Source: Chitinophagaceae bacterium
GTDB lineage: Bacteria; Bacteroidota; Bacteroidia; Chitinophagales; Chitinophagaceae
Assembly (NCBI GenBank): GCA_947461645.1
Contig: CANHMN010000033.1
Coordinates: 1 to 11,387, forward strand
Direction of reading: 5' to 3'
Length of the DNA stretch: 11,387 nt
Position numbers and translations under genes: made by a program
The notes under the pieces: generated by a model
What the model saw: the letters and a program-made list of their open reading frames with translations, nothing else
What the model was told of the DNA's origin: nothing
Database searches by the model: none
Shown here: positions 1 to 7,215 of the stretch, in pieces
Numbering within the stretch: the stretch's first letter is position 1
How the letters are laid out: every line of letters begins with the position of its first letter

Positions 1-1539
1 AAGGATTTTCAAATCAATTCAAATGCGGGTTTCGTAATTTATAAAGCAACTTCTAGGTCTTTTGCAGCCAACACGAGCGGAGGTTTGAGTATCCCTGGTG
101 TTTATTCTTTGGCAAACTCCGTTAACAGAATCAGGAACAACGGTTCAAATGTTTTTGAATCTATTTCTAACTACAAAAACCGTGGTTTGTTCGTTCGTGC
201 CGATATCGGCTACAAAAACTTCGCTTTCATAGAAGGTTCATATCGTCGTGATTATACTTCTGCTGAACCTCAGGGAAGTTACATTAATACCAAATCATTG
301 GGTGCGTCATTGGTTTTCTCTGATTTGATTCAAGACAAATCCATTCTGAGCTTCGGTAAAATTAGAGCTTCATGGGGCCAGATTTTGAACTCTTTGAGTC
401 CTTACGATTTGGATACATACTATACAGTAGCTGATAACTATAACGGAAATCCAACAATGGCCGAGCCAAATGTTTTGGTTGATCCACAACTTCGTGGTGC
501 AGCCAACGATGAAAAGGAAATCGGTGTGGAATTAAGATTTCTTAAAAACAGAATAGGTACAAGCGTTACTTATTATTCCAGGGTAAATAAAAATTTCCCT
601 GTTGCTATCACCACTACAGGTACTACAGGATATACTTCCATCAGAACCAATGCTGGAGAAATTGCTAAATCCGGTTTGGATGTTCAATTGAATGGTCGCG
701 CATTAAACATGAAAAATATCACCTGGGATATCTCCGGAACTTGGGGGTATCTATTGAAAAACCAGGTAGTTTCCATTGCAAAAGATGGCAGCATAACCAG
801 ATTGGTTTCTGCAAGCGGTTCCTATGGTCCTACAACTACCAATCCAATTTCGGCATGGACTGTAAGTGAGGTTGGACAAACCTGGGGTCAGTTACATGGT
901 ACAGGTATCAAGTACCTTAACGGAAAGCCGGTTTTGAATCCTGATGGTACATATGTTAGCCAGGCAGATGTTAACTATGGCAGTGTATTGCCAAAATATA
1001 CAGGAGGTTTCCAAAACAGCTTCATTCTTTTTCAGAATTTCCAGCTTAACGTAAATATTGACTACTCTGTGGGCGGTAAGTTTTTCTCTCTTTCCAACTA
1101 CTGGGGTGATTTTTCCGGTTTAACAGCACGTACTGCGGCATTGAACGACAAAGGAAACTCCATCAGAGATGCAGTTGAAGACGGAGGTGGTGTTCATGTT
1201 GTTGGTGTAGATGCCAATGGTAATAATTTTGATACCTATATGGCTGCTAAAGATTATTTTGGTCAGTTTTACTCCTCTAAGATCAGTGAGAAGAGCGTAT
1301 ACGATTTGACTTATGTAAAAATGAGGGAATTGAGTTTAGGCTATAATATTCCGATTCAAAACATGAAAGTTGGCAAATACATCAAAGGGGCAACTATATC
1401 GTTTATCGGTAGAAACTTCTGGTTGATGTATTCCAAAACCAAAGATTTTGATCCTTCGGAAATCAGTGGAACACAGGGTGAAGACGGCCAGTTCCCTGGA
1501 ACAAGGTCTTATGGTGTTAACTTGAGAGTGAATCTATAA
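1..1539 (+). CDS. SusC/RagA-family TonB-dependent outer-membrane transporter, C-terminal part (5' partial)
   Basis: The frame is open from base 1 to the TAA at 1537-1539, giving 512 visible residues, so the signal peptide, carboxypeptidase-like domain, plug and first part of the barrel lie outside the window. A TTG at 85 is not a credible start because the frame continues upstream. SusC-type landmarks in visible-residue numbering are KIRASWGQ near 120, DPQLRG near 161 followed by EKEIGVEL, and YVKMRELSLGYNIP from 438. The end has the usual DFDPSE...PGTRSYG pattern. Alternating polar and aromatic or hydrophobic residues fit beta-barrel strands. The family forms the outer-membrane channel that works with a SusD lid and is powered by TonB/ExbBD. 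A SusD-type gene follows after 23 bases, which supports the call. The protein ends in Leu rather than the usual terminal aromatic residue. The substrate cannot be inferred. Confidence 0.95.
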   Translation, partial: KDFQINSNAGFVIYKATSRSFAANTSGGLSIPGVYSLANSVNRIRNNGSNVFESISNYKNRGLFVRADIGYKNFAFIEGSYRRDYTSAEPQGSYINTKSLGASLVFSDLIQDKSILSFGKIRASWGQILNSLSPYDLDTYYTVADNYNGNPTMAEPNVLVDPQLRGAANDEKEIGVELRFLKNRIGTSVTYYSRVNKNFPVAITTTGTTGYTSIRTNAGEIAKSGLDVQLNGRALNMKNITWDISGTWGYLLKNQVVSIAKDGSITRLVSASGSYGPTTTNPISAWTVSEVGQTWGQLHGTGIKYLNGKPVLNPDGTYVSQADVNYGSVLPKYTGGFQNSFILFQNFQLNVNIDYSVGGKFFSLSNYWGDFSGLTARTAALNDKGNSIRDAVEDGGGVHVVGVDANGNNFDTYMAAKDYFGQFYSSKISEKSVYDLTYVKMRELSLGYNIPIQNMKVGKYIKGATISFIGRNFWLMYSKTKDFDPSEISGTQGEDGQFPGTRSYGVNLRVNL

Positions 1540-1562
1540 TTTGAACTTCTAAATCTAGAATA

Positions 1563-3110
1563 ATGAAATACAAATATTTTAAATCCTTTTGCGCTTTTAG
1601 CTTCCTGCTAGCTTCCATTGCAATTACAGGTTGCGATAAACTCGAAGATTTTGGAGATACAGATACACGAACAGATGCGTCTGTGACTCCAATCACTTCA
1701 AATCTTTTAACCAATGCTCAAGTGCCTATAGCGAATCTTTTCTCCAGCACAGCTGGAGGTATTAGAGGTGCTTTATATGCTCAACAGTGGGCAGAAACCC
1801 AGTATACCGACGTTTCTATTTATGGTAACCCACAATTGGATTTTGGAGCTACTTATGCCGGTGCTTTGAAAGATTTGCAAGGTATTATTGATTTGAACAC
1901 TAATCCATCAACTAAATCAACGTTCAACGTTATTGGTACAGTTGCAAATCCACTTGGTTCAAATGCTAATCAAATAGCAGTTGCTACTATACTGAAAAGC
2001 TATTATTTATGGACAATTACTGACAGATGGGGAGATATTCCCTACTCTGAGGCTTTAAAAGGAGCGTCAAACTTAACTCCAAAGTATGATAAACAAGAAG
2101 ACATTTACAGAGCCTTATTGGCTGATTTGAAAGCTGCGGTGAATGGTTTTGATGATGGGGCTGATGTTGCAGGAGATATCTACTTTGATGGAAATGCTGA
2201 CTCTTGGAAGAAAGTGGCAAACTCTATGAGAATGCTGATAGCACTTCGTATGAGTAAAGTTTATCCAAATCCCGGTGAGTTTGCGGCAACAGAATTTGCA
2301 GATGCATCTAATGATCCTGCCGGCGGAATTGAGTCTAATACTGACAACTGGACTATGGTTTATCCGGGAGGTACCACTCTTCAGACAAATGTTTTCTTTA
2401 GCGCATTAAACGGACGCAGAGACTATGCACTAAGCAGAACAGTTTCTGATATCTTAGATAACATGAACGATGACAGGAGAGGAGTTTTTGGATCGTCTGA
2501 ACAGGGATTTCCTTATGGATTGCCACGTGATCAAGCTGTGGCTTTTGGTAGCTCCTATGCCAAGCCTTTTAATCCAAGTGTAATTTCAGCAACATCACCA
2601 ATCGTTATTTTGCCAGCCTCTTATGTTTTGCTTGCTAAAGCCGAAGCTGTAGAATTGAATTGGATTTCTGGCAACTCCAAAGATTTGTATGAAGATGGTG
2701 TAACTGCATCATTCGAACAATGGAATTTGTCAACTGCTTCTGATTACCTTGCAGGTAGTGCAGAATTTAACAATGGTGCTGGAGGTGGTTCTGATATCGG
2801 ATTTATCTCTGAATTTCCATCTATAGTTGGCGCTGATGCAAATACAACCTCTACGCTCGAAAGAGTAAGGTTACAGCGTTATCTTGCCTCTTTTGGTGAT
2901 GGTATTCAAGCTTGGGCAGAGTGGAGAAGAACAGGTATTCCAAGATTGAAGCCAACAGCTTTTGGAGTAAACACGCCAAAAGAAATTCCAAGAAGATTGA
3001 CTTATGGCACAACTGAGTACGCAGCAAATCCAACCAACGTTGCAGCGGCAGCTGCTCGTTTATCAGCTGGTGATGTGATGAACTCACGTATGTGGTGGGA
3101 CAAACCATAA
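1563..3110 (+). CDS. SusD/RagB-family nutrient-binding outer-membrane lipoprotein (SusD_2-like)
   Basis: This is a 515-residue protein of normal length for the family. Residues 1-23 are a type II signal peptide (KYKYFK, then a hydrophobic stretch, then AITGC) with the lipidated cysteine at 24. The DKLEDFGD that follows is rich in acidic residues, which fits the surface-export signals reported for Bacteroidota lipoproteins. Family marks include WAETQYTD at about 77-84, the TDRWGDIPYSEA segment near 150, typical of SusD helices, and the C-terminal RMWWDKP, characteristic of the SusD_2 branch (PF12771 type) rather than classical starch SusD. The family forms the hinged lid over the SusC channel and binds the ligand outside the cell. 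It lies 23 bases after the SusC-type gene and is almost surely co-transcribed with it. The ligand is unknown, and neither glycan nor peptide can be excluded. Confidence 0.95.
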   Translation: MKYKYFKSFCAFSFLLASIAITGCDKLEDFGDTDTRTDASVTPITSNLLTNAQVPIANLFSSTAGGIRGALYAQQWAETQYTDVSIYGNPQLDFGATYAGALKDLQGIIDLNTNPSTKSTFNVIGTVANPLGSNANQIAVATILKSYYLWTITDRWGDIPYSEALKGASNLTPKYDKQEDIYRALLADLKAAVNGFDDGADVAGDIYFDGNADSWKKVANSMRMLIALRMSKVYPNPGEFAATEFADASNDPAGGIESNTDNWTMVYPGGTTLQTNVFFSALNGRRDYALSRTVSDILDNMNDDRRGVFGSSEQGFPYGLPRDQAVAFGSSYAKPFNPSVISATSPIVILPASYVLLAKAEAVELNWISGNSKDLYEDGVTASFEQWNLSTASDYLAGSAEFNNGAGGGSDIGFISEFPSIVGADANTTSTLERVRLQRYLASFGDGIQAWAEWRRTGIPRLKPTAFGVNTPKEIPRRLTYGTTEYAANPTNVAAAAARLSAGDVMNSRMWWDKP

Positions 3111-3162
3111 TATGAATTTTCTTTGCTTTGAAAAATATTTCATAACTATAATTACGAATAAA

Positions 3163-4113
3163 ATGATATTCTCAAATCTAAAAAAGTTGATTCTTCCTTT
3201 TGCAGCCTCTATGGTTTTTATAGGTTGCGAAAAGCCAGAAACCACAGACCAATTGGGTGACAATGGCCAGAAGATTATTTCCTTCAAATCAGTTGGGGGA
3301 TTAGGATCCAACTTCAGTAATAGTACTTTGGTCTTGGATGCAACAAGCACTGAAGAAACCGTTGAATTTCAGTTGGAATACCAAGGTCCAAAGGTTTTTG
3401 AAAATGACGTTACCGTCACCGTTGCACTTGATGACGCTGCAAGGGTAACTTTCAACTCTACTTCGGGTCCTTTGAATCAGTTCGAGGCCATGCCAGACAG
3501 CATGTACACCATTAACACCACCACTGCAGTTATTAAAGCCGGCGAAGTATTCTCTAGCTTGCTTTCCATCACTTTTAATCCAAGTTATTTTGATCCTGCA
3601 GTAAGTTACATGATACCTGTAACCATAACCAACATCTCTGGAGCGCCTTCTGATGTAAAAAAAGCACCCAGCACAGGAACAGTTTACTTCCGTGTAATAG
3701 GAAATCCGTTGGCAGGATCATATGTATCAAACGGCTATTTTTATCACCCAACAGCTGCAAGGGATATTGTAGATGAGCCAAAAAGTCTTGTGCCAGTATC
3801 AAGTACAAAATTGATTTGTGATATGGGAGATTTTGGAGGCGCTTATACTATTATTCTTGAAACAGACCCTGTTACCAACAAAGTAACGATTTCTCAGGAT
3901 CCAAATTCAGGATATCCTGGATCTGCAGGCACAACCTATGTTCAGTTTGACGAGGGACTTCCTTCATCAAACCCCGGTTATACCTCCTCTTGGCCTAACT
4001 CTGATCAATGCAACAATACATATGATCCAGCAACCCAAACCTTCAAATTAAGGTATGCATATTTGGGGGGGTCAGGCTATAGGGTTACAGAAGAATTTAT
4101 TGTTAAGCAATAA
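3163..4113 (+). CDS. Surface lipoprotein with DUF1735 (BT_3987-like N-terminal) and DUF4361-like C-terminal domains
   Basis: This is a 316-residue lipoprotein. I chose the ATG at 3163 because it places a short basic N-region (FSNLKK) before the hydrophobic core and the lipobox FIGC, with the cysteine at residue 22. An in-frame ATG at 3112, one base after the susD-like stop, would add 17 residues and an unusual signal peptide. Residues of about 50-185 resemble DUF1735, a beta-sandwich ending with SYMIPVTITNISG and then GNPLAGSY. The C-terminal part ends with NNTYDPATQTFKLRYAY and VTEEFIV, which resembles the DUF4361 pattern of PUL-associated proteins. Such proteins sit beside SusCD pairs and are thought to bind ligand at the surface. 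It is the last gene of the operon, and a terminator hairpin follows 25 bases downstream. A G7 run at 4065-4071 lies in the coding sequence. No catalytic motif is visible. The domain names are recalled from pattern and were not searched. Confidence 0.85.
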   Translation: MIFSNLKKLILPFAASMVFIGCEKPETTDQLGDNGQKIISFKSVGGLGSNFSNSTLVLDATSTEETVEFQLEYQGPKVFENDVTVTVALDDAARVTFNSTSGPLNQFEAMPDSMYTINTTTAVIKAGEVFSSLLSITFNPSYFDPAVSYMIPVTITNISGAPSDVKKAPSTGTVYFRVIGNPLAGSYVSNGYFYHPTAARDIVDEPKSLVPVSSTKLICDMGDFGGAYTIILETDPVTNKVTISQDPNSGYPGSAGTTYVQFDEGLPSSNPGYTSSWPNSDQCNNTYDPATQTFKLRYAYLGGSGYRVTEEFIVKQ

Positions 4114-4138
4114 ATCATTAATTTTACTTTTCAATAAT

Positions 4139-4161
4139 AAAAGCTCCAATTTGGAGCTTTT
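4139..4161 (+). terminator. Intrinsic terminator closing the Sus-like operon
   Basis: The perfect arms AAAAGCTCC (4139-4147) and GGAGCTTTT (4153-4161) enclose a five-base loop, and two further A-T pairs could form inside it. It starts 25 bases after the lipoprotein stop codon. The T-run is short (TTTT, then ATGTTTTA), so termination may be incomplete and some read-through into the DUF3467 gene is possible. Confidence 0.75.
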
Positions 4162-4197
4162 ATGTTTTAGTAAACTAACTAAAAAAATAAAATCAAA

Positions 4198-4509
4198 ATG
4201 AGTAATAACAACCAAGAAAATCAAATCAACATTGAAATTTCCGAAGAAGTAGCCGAGGGCACTTACGCAAACCTTGCCATCATTACCCATAGCCAGGCCG
4301 AATTTGTAGTAGACTTTGTAAATGTGATGCCTGGTACACCAAAGAGCAGAGTTAAAAATAGAATCATACTTACTCCCTTTCATGCCAAGCGTTTTATGAA
4401 AGCTATGATTGACAATGTAAAGAAATATGAAGCGGCCAATGGCTTAATTCAGGATTCAGATGCAGCTGAAATCCCCTTCAATTTTTCCGGTCCTGTGGGG
4501 CAAGCATAA
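4198..4509 (+). CDS. DUF3467 domain-containing protein
   Basis: This is a small soluble protein of 103 residues with no signal peptide or membrane segment. It matches the DUF3467 (PF11950) pattern, with EVAEGTYANLA at about 17-27, then HSQAEFVVDF, VMPGTPKSRVKNRIILTP and HAKRFMKAM, followed by a helical stretch VKKYEAANG. The family is widespread in bacteria and has no assigned function that I know of. My recollection is that in Bacteroidota it often lies near rpoC. Here it stands after a Sus-like operon, separated by a terminator, and faces the radC-family gene with 50 bases between the stops. I could not find a convincing promoter in the 36 bases between terminator and start, so transcription may start inside the terminator region or come from read-through. 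Confidence 0.85.
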   Translation: MSNNNQENQINIEISEEVAEGTYANLAIITHSQAEFVVDFVNVMPGTPKSRVKNRIILTPFHAKRFMKAMIDNVKKYEAANGLIQDSDAAEIPFNFSGPVGQA

Positions 4510-4559
4510 TGTCGATCTCCAGTAATTTTCATTCAGGCCAACAGGGATCTTGAAAGTTA

Positions 4560-5261
4560 TTATAATTTCCCTTCGTCTGCAAAGCTGTAATATCCCTCAT
4601 CACTCACAATAAGATGGTCGAGCAGTTTTATGTCAAGTAGATTGGCTGCTTCGGCTATTCTTTGCGTAATACTTTCATCTGCTCTGCTGGGTTGTAAGTT
4701 TCCGGAAGGATGGTTGTGACAAACAATCATTCCCGTGGCTTCATGCTCAATCGCTTTTTTCATGATAATTCTTGGGTCAGCTACAGTGCCTGTTATTCCT
4801 CCCTTACTAATAACTTCAAAATGAATAACAGCATTGGCTCGGTTCAAAAGTACAATTGCAAAAATTTCATAGGTTAAATCTTGAAAATAGCTTTTCAAAT
4901 AATCTGCAATGTCTTTACTGCTACGGATGATGGTTTTATTGATTTTAAACCCTGCACCTCTTCTTCTTCCCAATTCCATTGCAGCTGCAATAAGAATCGC
5001 TTTTGATTCACCAATACCATTTATTGTTTTCATTTCTTGTAACGACATTTTTGAAAGCAAGGGCAAATTATTTTCGGCTTTGTTCATTAGAATCCTGGCA
5101 ACATCCATGGCGGTTAATTCCCTGGTTCCTGAGCGCAACAGTATGGCAATGAGTTCAACATTGCTGAGGCTGCCGATTCCTAACCGAATCGTTTTTTTAT
5201 AGGGTTGATCATCCTCCGCCCAGTTTTTGATGGATGTGGAGGGCTTGTTAATATTTTTCAT
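4560..5261 (-). CDS. radC: RadC-family JAB/MPN-domain protein
   Basis: This is a 233-residue protein of full family length. The N-terminal part (about 1-105) carries the conserved LSNVELIAILLRSGT segment and a helix-hairpin-helix-like stretch at about 74-100 (NGIGESKA). The C-terminal JAB/MPN domain has the complete JAMM metal-binding pattern: E149 in HFEVISKGG, H182 and H184 in HNHPSG, S192 and D195. All the expected ligands are present, so a metal-dependent hydrolase fold is likely intact. The family was named for a supposed role in DNA repair, which later work has questioned, and its real substrate is not established. The start at 5261 is the natural one, because the residues after it fit the usual short lead (IKNWAEDDQPYKK). 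The gene is divergent from prs and convergent with the DUF3467 gene. Confidence 0.93.
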   Translation of the reverse strand: MKNINKPSTSIKNWAEDDQPYKKTIRLGIGSLSNVELIAILLRSGTRELTAMDVARILMNKAENNLPLLSKMSLQEMKTINGIGESKAILIAAAMELGRRRGAGFKINKTIIRSSKDIADYLKSYFQDLTYEIFAIVLLNRANAVIHFEVISKGGITGTVADPRIIMKKAIEHEATGMIVCHNHPSGNLQPSRADESITQRIAEAANLLDIKLLDHLIVSDEGYYSFADEGKL

Positions 5262-5272
5262 AAAACTTCATA

Positions 5273-5301
5273 TTGTAAATTATAAACTAAGCGTAATTTC
5301 G
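5273..5301 (+). promoter_or_regulatory. Probable prs promoter
   Basis: A TTG at 5273-5275, an 18-base spacer and TAATTTCG at 5294-5301 fit the Bacteroidota primary sigma pattern TTG-N17-23-TAnnTTTG, with one mismatch (C for T). The predicted transcript would start about 28 bases before the prs ATG. The -33 box touches the predicted -7 box of the divergent radC-family gene. Confidence 0.5.
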
Positions 5302-5310
5302 TACAACCAA
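5275..5310 (-). promoter_or_regulatory. Possible promoter of the radC-family gene
   Basis: Read on the minus strand there is a TTG (complement of 5304-5306), a 21-base spacer, and TAATTTAC (complement of 5275-5282). The second box fits the Bacteroidota TAnnTTTG box except at the end. A second TTG lies at 5308-5310. The -7-like box ends 13 bases before the ATG. This rests on pattern only, in a short AT-rich gap. Confidence 0.35.
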
Positions 5311-5334
5311 TTTTACCCACCTAAATCATTTCAC

Positions 5335-6288
5335 ATGAAATCCAACGCTAAAATCTTCTCAGGAAGGGGTTCAAAATACCTTGCAGAAAGAATAGCACAT
5401 CAATTCGGAGAACCGCTGGGTACCGTTAGAATTCAGTCTTTCAGCGATGGAGAACTAGGGGTGGAGTTTGAAGAAAGCATAAGGGGTAAATTTGTTTTTC
5501 TCATTCAAAGTACTTTTTCGCCATCAGACAACCTGATGGAACTTTTGTTAATGATAGACGCGGCAAAGCGTGCCTCAGCTTACAAAGTAATTGCAGTTAT
5601 TCCCTATTATGGTTATGCTCGTCAAGACAGAAAAGACAAGCCTAGGGTTGCCATTGCTTCTAAGCTTGTTGCCAATATGCTTACTGCTGCAGGTGCCGAT
5701 AGGGTAATCACCATGGATTTGCATGCACCACAAATTCAAGGCTATTTCGATATTCCTGTAGATCACTTGGAATCTTCAGCAATTTTCATTCCTTACATCG
5801 ATAACCTTAATTTATCTAACCTGACATTTGCAGCTCCTGATGTAGGCTCTGCCAACAGAATTCGTGAGATAGCTTCTTTCTTTGAAACGGATATGGTAAT
5901 ATGCGACAAACACCGCAAGAGAGCCAATGAGATTTCAAGCATGGTTGTAATTGGTGATGTAAAAGACAGAGACATTATTCTTATAGATGATATTTGCGAC
6001 ACAGGCGGTACACTAACTAAAAGTGCGGCATTGATGATGGAAAAAGGTGCAAGAAGTGTAAGGGCCCTTTGTACACATCCTGTTTTGAGTGGAAATGCCT
6101 ATGATAACATCAACAATAGTGTGCTCGAGGAGCTAGTGGTTTGTGATACTATTCCTTTGAAACAACAAAGCTCCAAAATAAAAGTACTTTCAACCGACGA
6201 ATTGTTTGCCGTTGCCCTAAGAAACGCATACGAAAACAAGAGCATCAACAGCCTCTTTATTCGTTCACAGACTAGAAAAAAGAAATAG
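5335..6288 (+). CDS. prs: Ribose-phosphate pyrophosphokinase (PRPP synthase)
   Basis: This enzyme makes 5-phosphoribosyl-1-pyrophosphate from ribose 5-phosphate and ATP in the cytoplasm, feeding purine, pyrimidine, NAD, histidine and tryptophan synthesis. The 317 residues match the usual length. Visible motifs are FSDGE at 36-40, PYYGYARQDRK at 90-100, MDLHAPQIQGYF at 127-138 with the conserved histidine at 130, the flexible catalytic loop DKHRKRAN at 191-198 (K192 and R194 align with the catalytic Lys/Arg of class I enzymes), and the PRPP-binding loop DDICDTGGT at 218-226. The ATG at 5335 is chosen because the protein then begins directly with the conserved KIFSG segment. An upstream ATG at 5227 would lie inside the radC-family gene and add 36 unrelated residues. 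Class I PRPP synthases are usually controlled by ADP and phosphate. rplY follows after 183 bases. Confidence 0.98.
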   Translation: MKSNAKIFSGRGSKYLAERIAHQFGEPLGTVRIQSFSDGELGVEFEESIRGKFVFLIQSTFSPSDNLMELLLMIDAAKRASAYKVIAVIPYYGYARQDRKDKPRVAIASKLVANMLTAAGADRVITMDLHAPQIQGYFDIPVDHLESSAIFIPYIDNLNLSNLTFAAPDVGSANRIREIASFFETDMVICDKHRKRANEISSMVVIGDVKDRDIILIDDICDTGGTLTKSAALMMEKGARSVRALCTHPVLSGNAYDNINNSVLEELVVCDTIPLKQQSSKIKVLSTDELFAVALRNAYENKSINSLFIRSQTRKKK

Positions 6289-6417
6289 GATTAGTGCCTT
6301 TTACTTGGTATGAAATTCAGTAATATATACTTTATTGAATTGCATTTATCTTACTATTTTCTTTACTATTCGTTTAACCTTATTATCACCCAACTTTCAT
6401 TTTCTGCTTTTTTTTCA

Positions 6418-6447
6418 TTGAATTCAAGCAATGAACCCTTAACTTCG
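6418..6447 (+). promoter_or_regulatory. Probable rplY promoter
   Basis: A TTG at 6418-6420, a 19-base spacer and TAACTTCG at 6440-6447 lie 24 bases before the rplY ATG. The box differs from TAnnTTTG at one position and is identical to the 8-mer upstream of yidC. The 80 bases before it on this strand are strongly T/C-rich, with no clear hairpin or open frame. No terminator for prs could be identified in the 6289-6471 gap. Confidence 0.55.
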
Positions 6448-6471
6448 CGCCTCATTTAAAATTATAACATC

Positions 6472-7092
6472 ATGAAATCAATTACAATCGAAGGTCAGCT
6501 GAGGACCGAAAGCGGTAAAAAAGCCACCCGCCATCTTCGCTCTCAGAAACTCGTGCCAGGTGTAATTTACGGCGGCAAAACTGAAATCAATTTTGCAGCA
6601 CCGGCAACATCATTCAAATCAATCGTTTACACTTCTGAGTTTTTAATTGCAGAAGTAACAGTGGAGGGTAAAATGTACAAATGCATTTTGAAAGACCTGC
6701 AATTTGATAAAGTTACCGACGCGCTTATACATGTTGACTTTTTGGAACTGGTTGAGGATAAAAAAGTTATTGCAACCCTACCATTAAAGTACATTGGAAC
6801 TCCTGAAGGTGTTAAAGCCGGAGGTAAACTAATTACCAAGATGAAAGCCATCAAGGTTAAAACTTATCCGAAGTATTTGAAAGAGTCAATTGAAGTAGAT
6901 CTTTCCAATCTTCAATTGAACGAAAATCTAAGGGTAGAAAATATTATCACAGAAAATATGGAGGTGATGAATTCTCCAAGAATTCCAATTGCCTCTATAG
7001 CAATGACACGTCAATTGAAACAGGAAGAAGCTGCAGCTCCAAAAGCCGGTGCTGCCAAGGCTGCTGCACCTGCTGCCGCTCCAAAAAAGTAA
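6472..7092 (+). CDS. rplY: 50S ribosomal protein L25/general stress protein Ctc
   Basis: This protein binds 5S rRNA in the large ribosomal subunit. It is the long, two-domain (Ctc/TL5) form of 206 residues. The L25 domain covers about 3-90, with RTESGKKATRHLR and VPGVIYGG (28-35) as typical marks. The TL5-type C-terminal beta domain covers about 95-182, with LKYIGTPEGVKAGG as its conserved start. The tail from about 186 is an Ala/Lys/Pro-rich low-complexity stretch, common in long L25 proteins and probably flexible. The prs-rplY order is conserved in many bacteria, where pth often follows. Here pth is absent and yidC comes next after a terminator. The gene has its own predicted promoter and terminator, so it is probably a single-gene unit. 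Confidence 0.97.
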   Translation: MKSITIEGQLRTESGKKATRHLRSQKLVPGVIYGGKTEINFAAPATSFKSIVYTSEFLIAEVTVEGKMYKCILKDLQFDKVTDALIHVDFLELVEDKKVIATLPLKYIGTPEGVKAGGKLITKMKAIKVKTYPKYLKESIEVDLSNLQLNENLRVENIITENMEVMNSPRIPIASIAMTRQLKQEEAAAPKAGAAKAAAPAAAPKK

Positions 7093-7106
7093 AATTCGAT
7101 TTTTTG

Positions 7107-7143
7107 AAAAAGCAGGCTGCCTAAAAAGGTTAGCCTGCTTTTT
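7107..7143 (+). terminator. Intrinsic terminator of rplY
   Basis: The arms AAAAAGCAGGCT (7107-7118) and AGCCTGCTTTTT (7132-7143) pair perfectly over 12 bases around a 13-base interior, in which CCT and AGG can extend the stem. It starts 14 bases after the rplY stop, and the closing T-run is part of the stem. The A-run on the other side would also allow function in reverse. Confidence 0.88.
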
Positions 7144-7215
7144 ATTTGAAAGCCTCTGTGTTCAGTCAAATCGAATGGGTAGCGTTCCTCAAAATATATT
7201 AAAACCCAAAACCGA

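Noticed and set aside
4072..4383. Antisense open frame of 103 codons spanning the end of the lipoprotein gene and most of the DUF3467 gene
   Set aside because: It crosses two supported genes and a terminator hairpin, and its translation shows no recognisable pattern.
4510..4559. Possible bidirectional terminator between the DUF3467 and radC-family genes
   Set aside because: The GATC-containing segments pair only imperfectly and there is no T-run in either direction.
5227..5334. Upstream in-frame ATG that would extend prs by 36 residues
   Set aside because: It lies inside the 5' end of the divergent radC-family gene, the added residues resemble nothing in PRPP synthases, and the ATG at 5335 gives the standard start and length.
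6331..6425. Short repeats (ATTGAATT twice, TTACTATT twice) in the prs-rplY gap
   Set aside because: They are eight-base AT-rich words with irregular spacing, expected by chance in such sequence.
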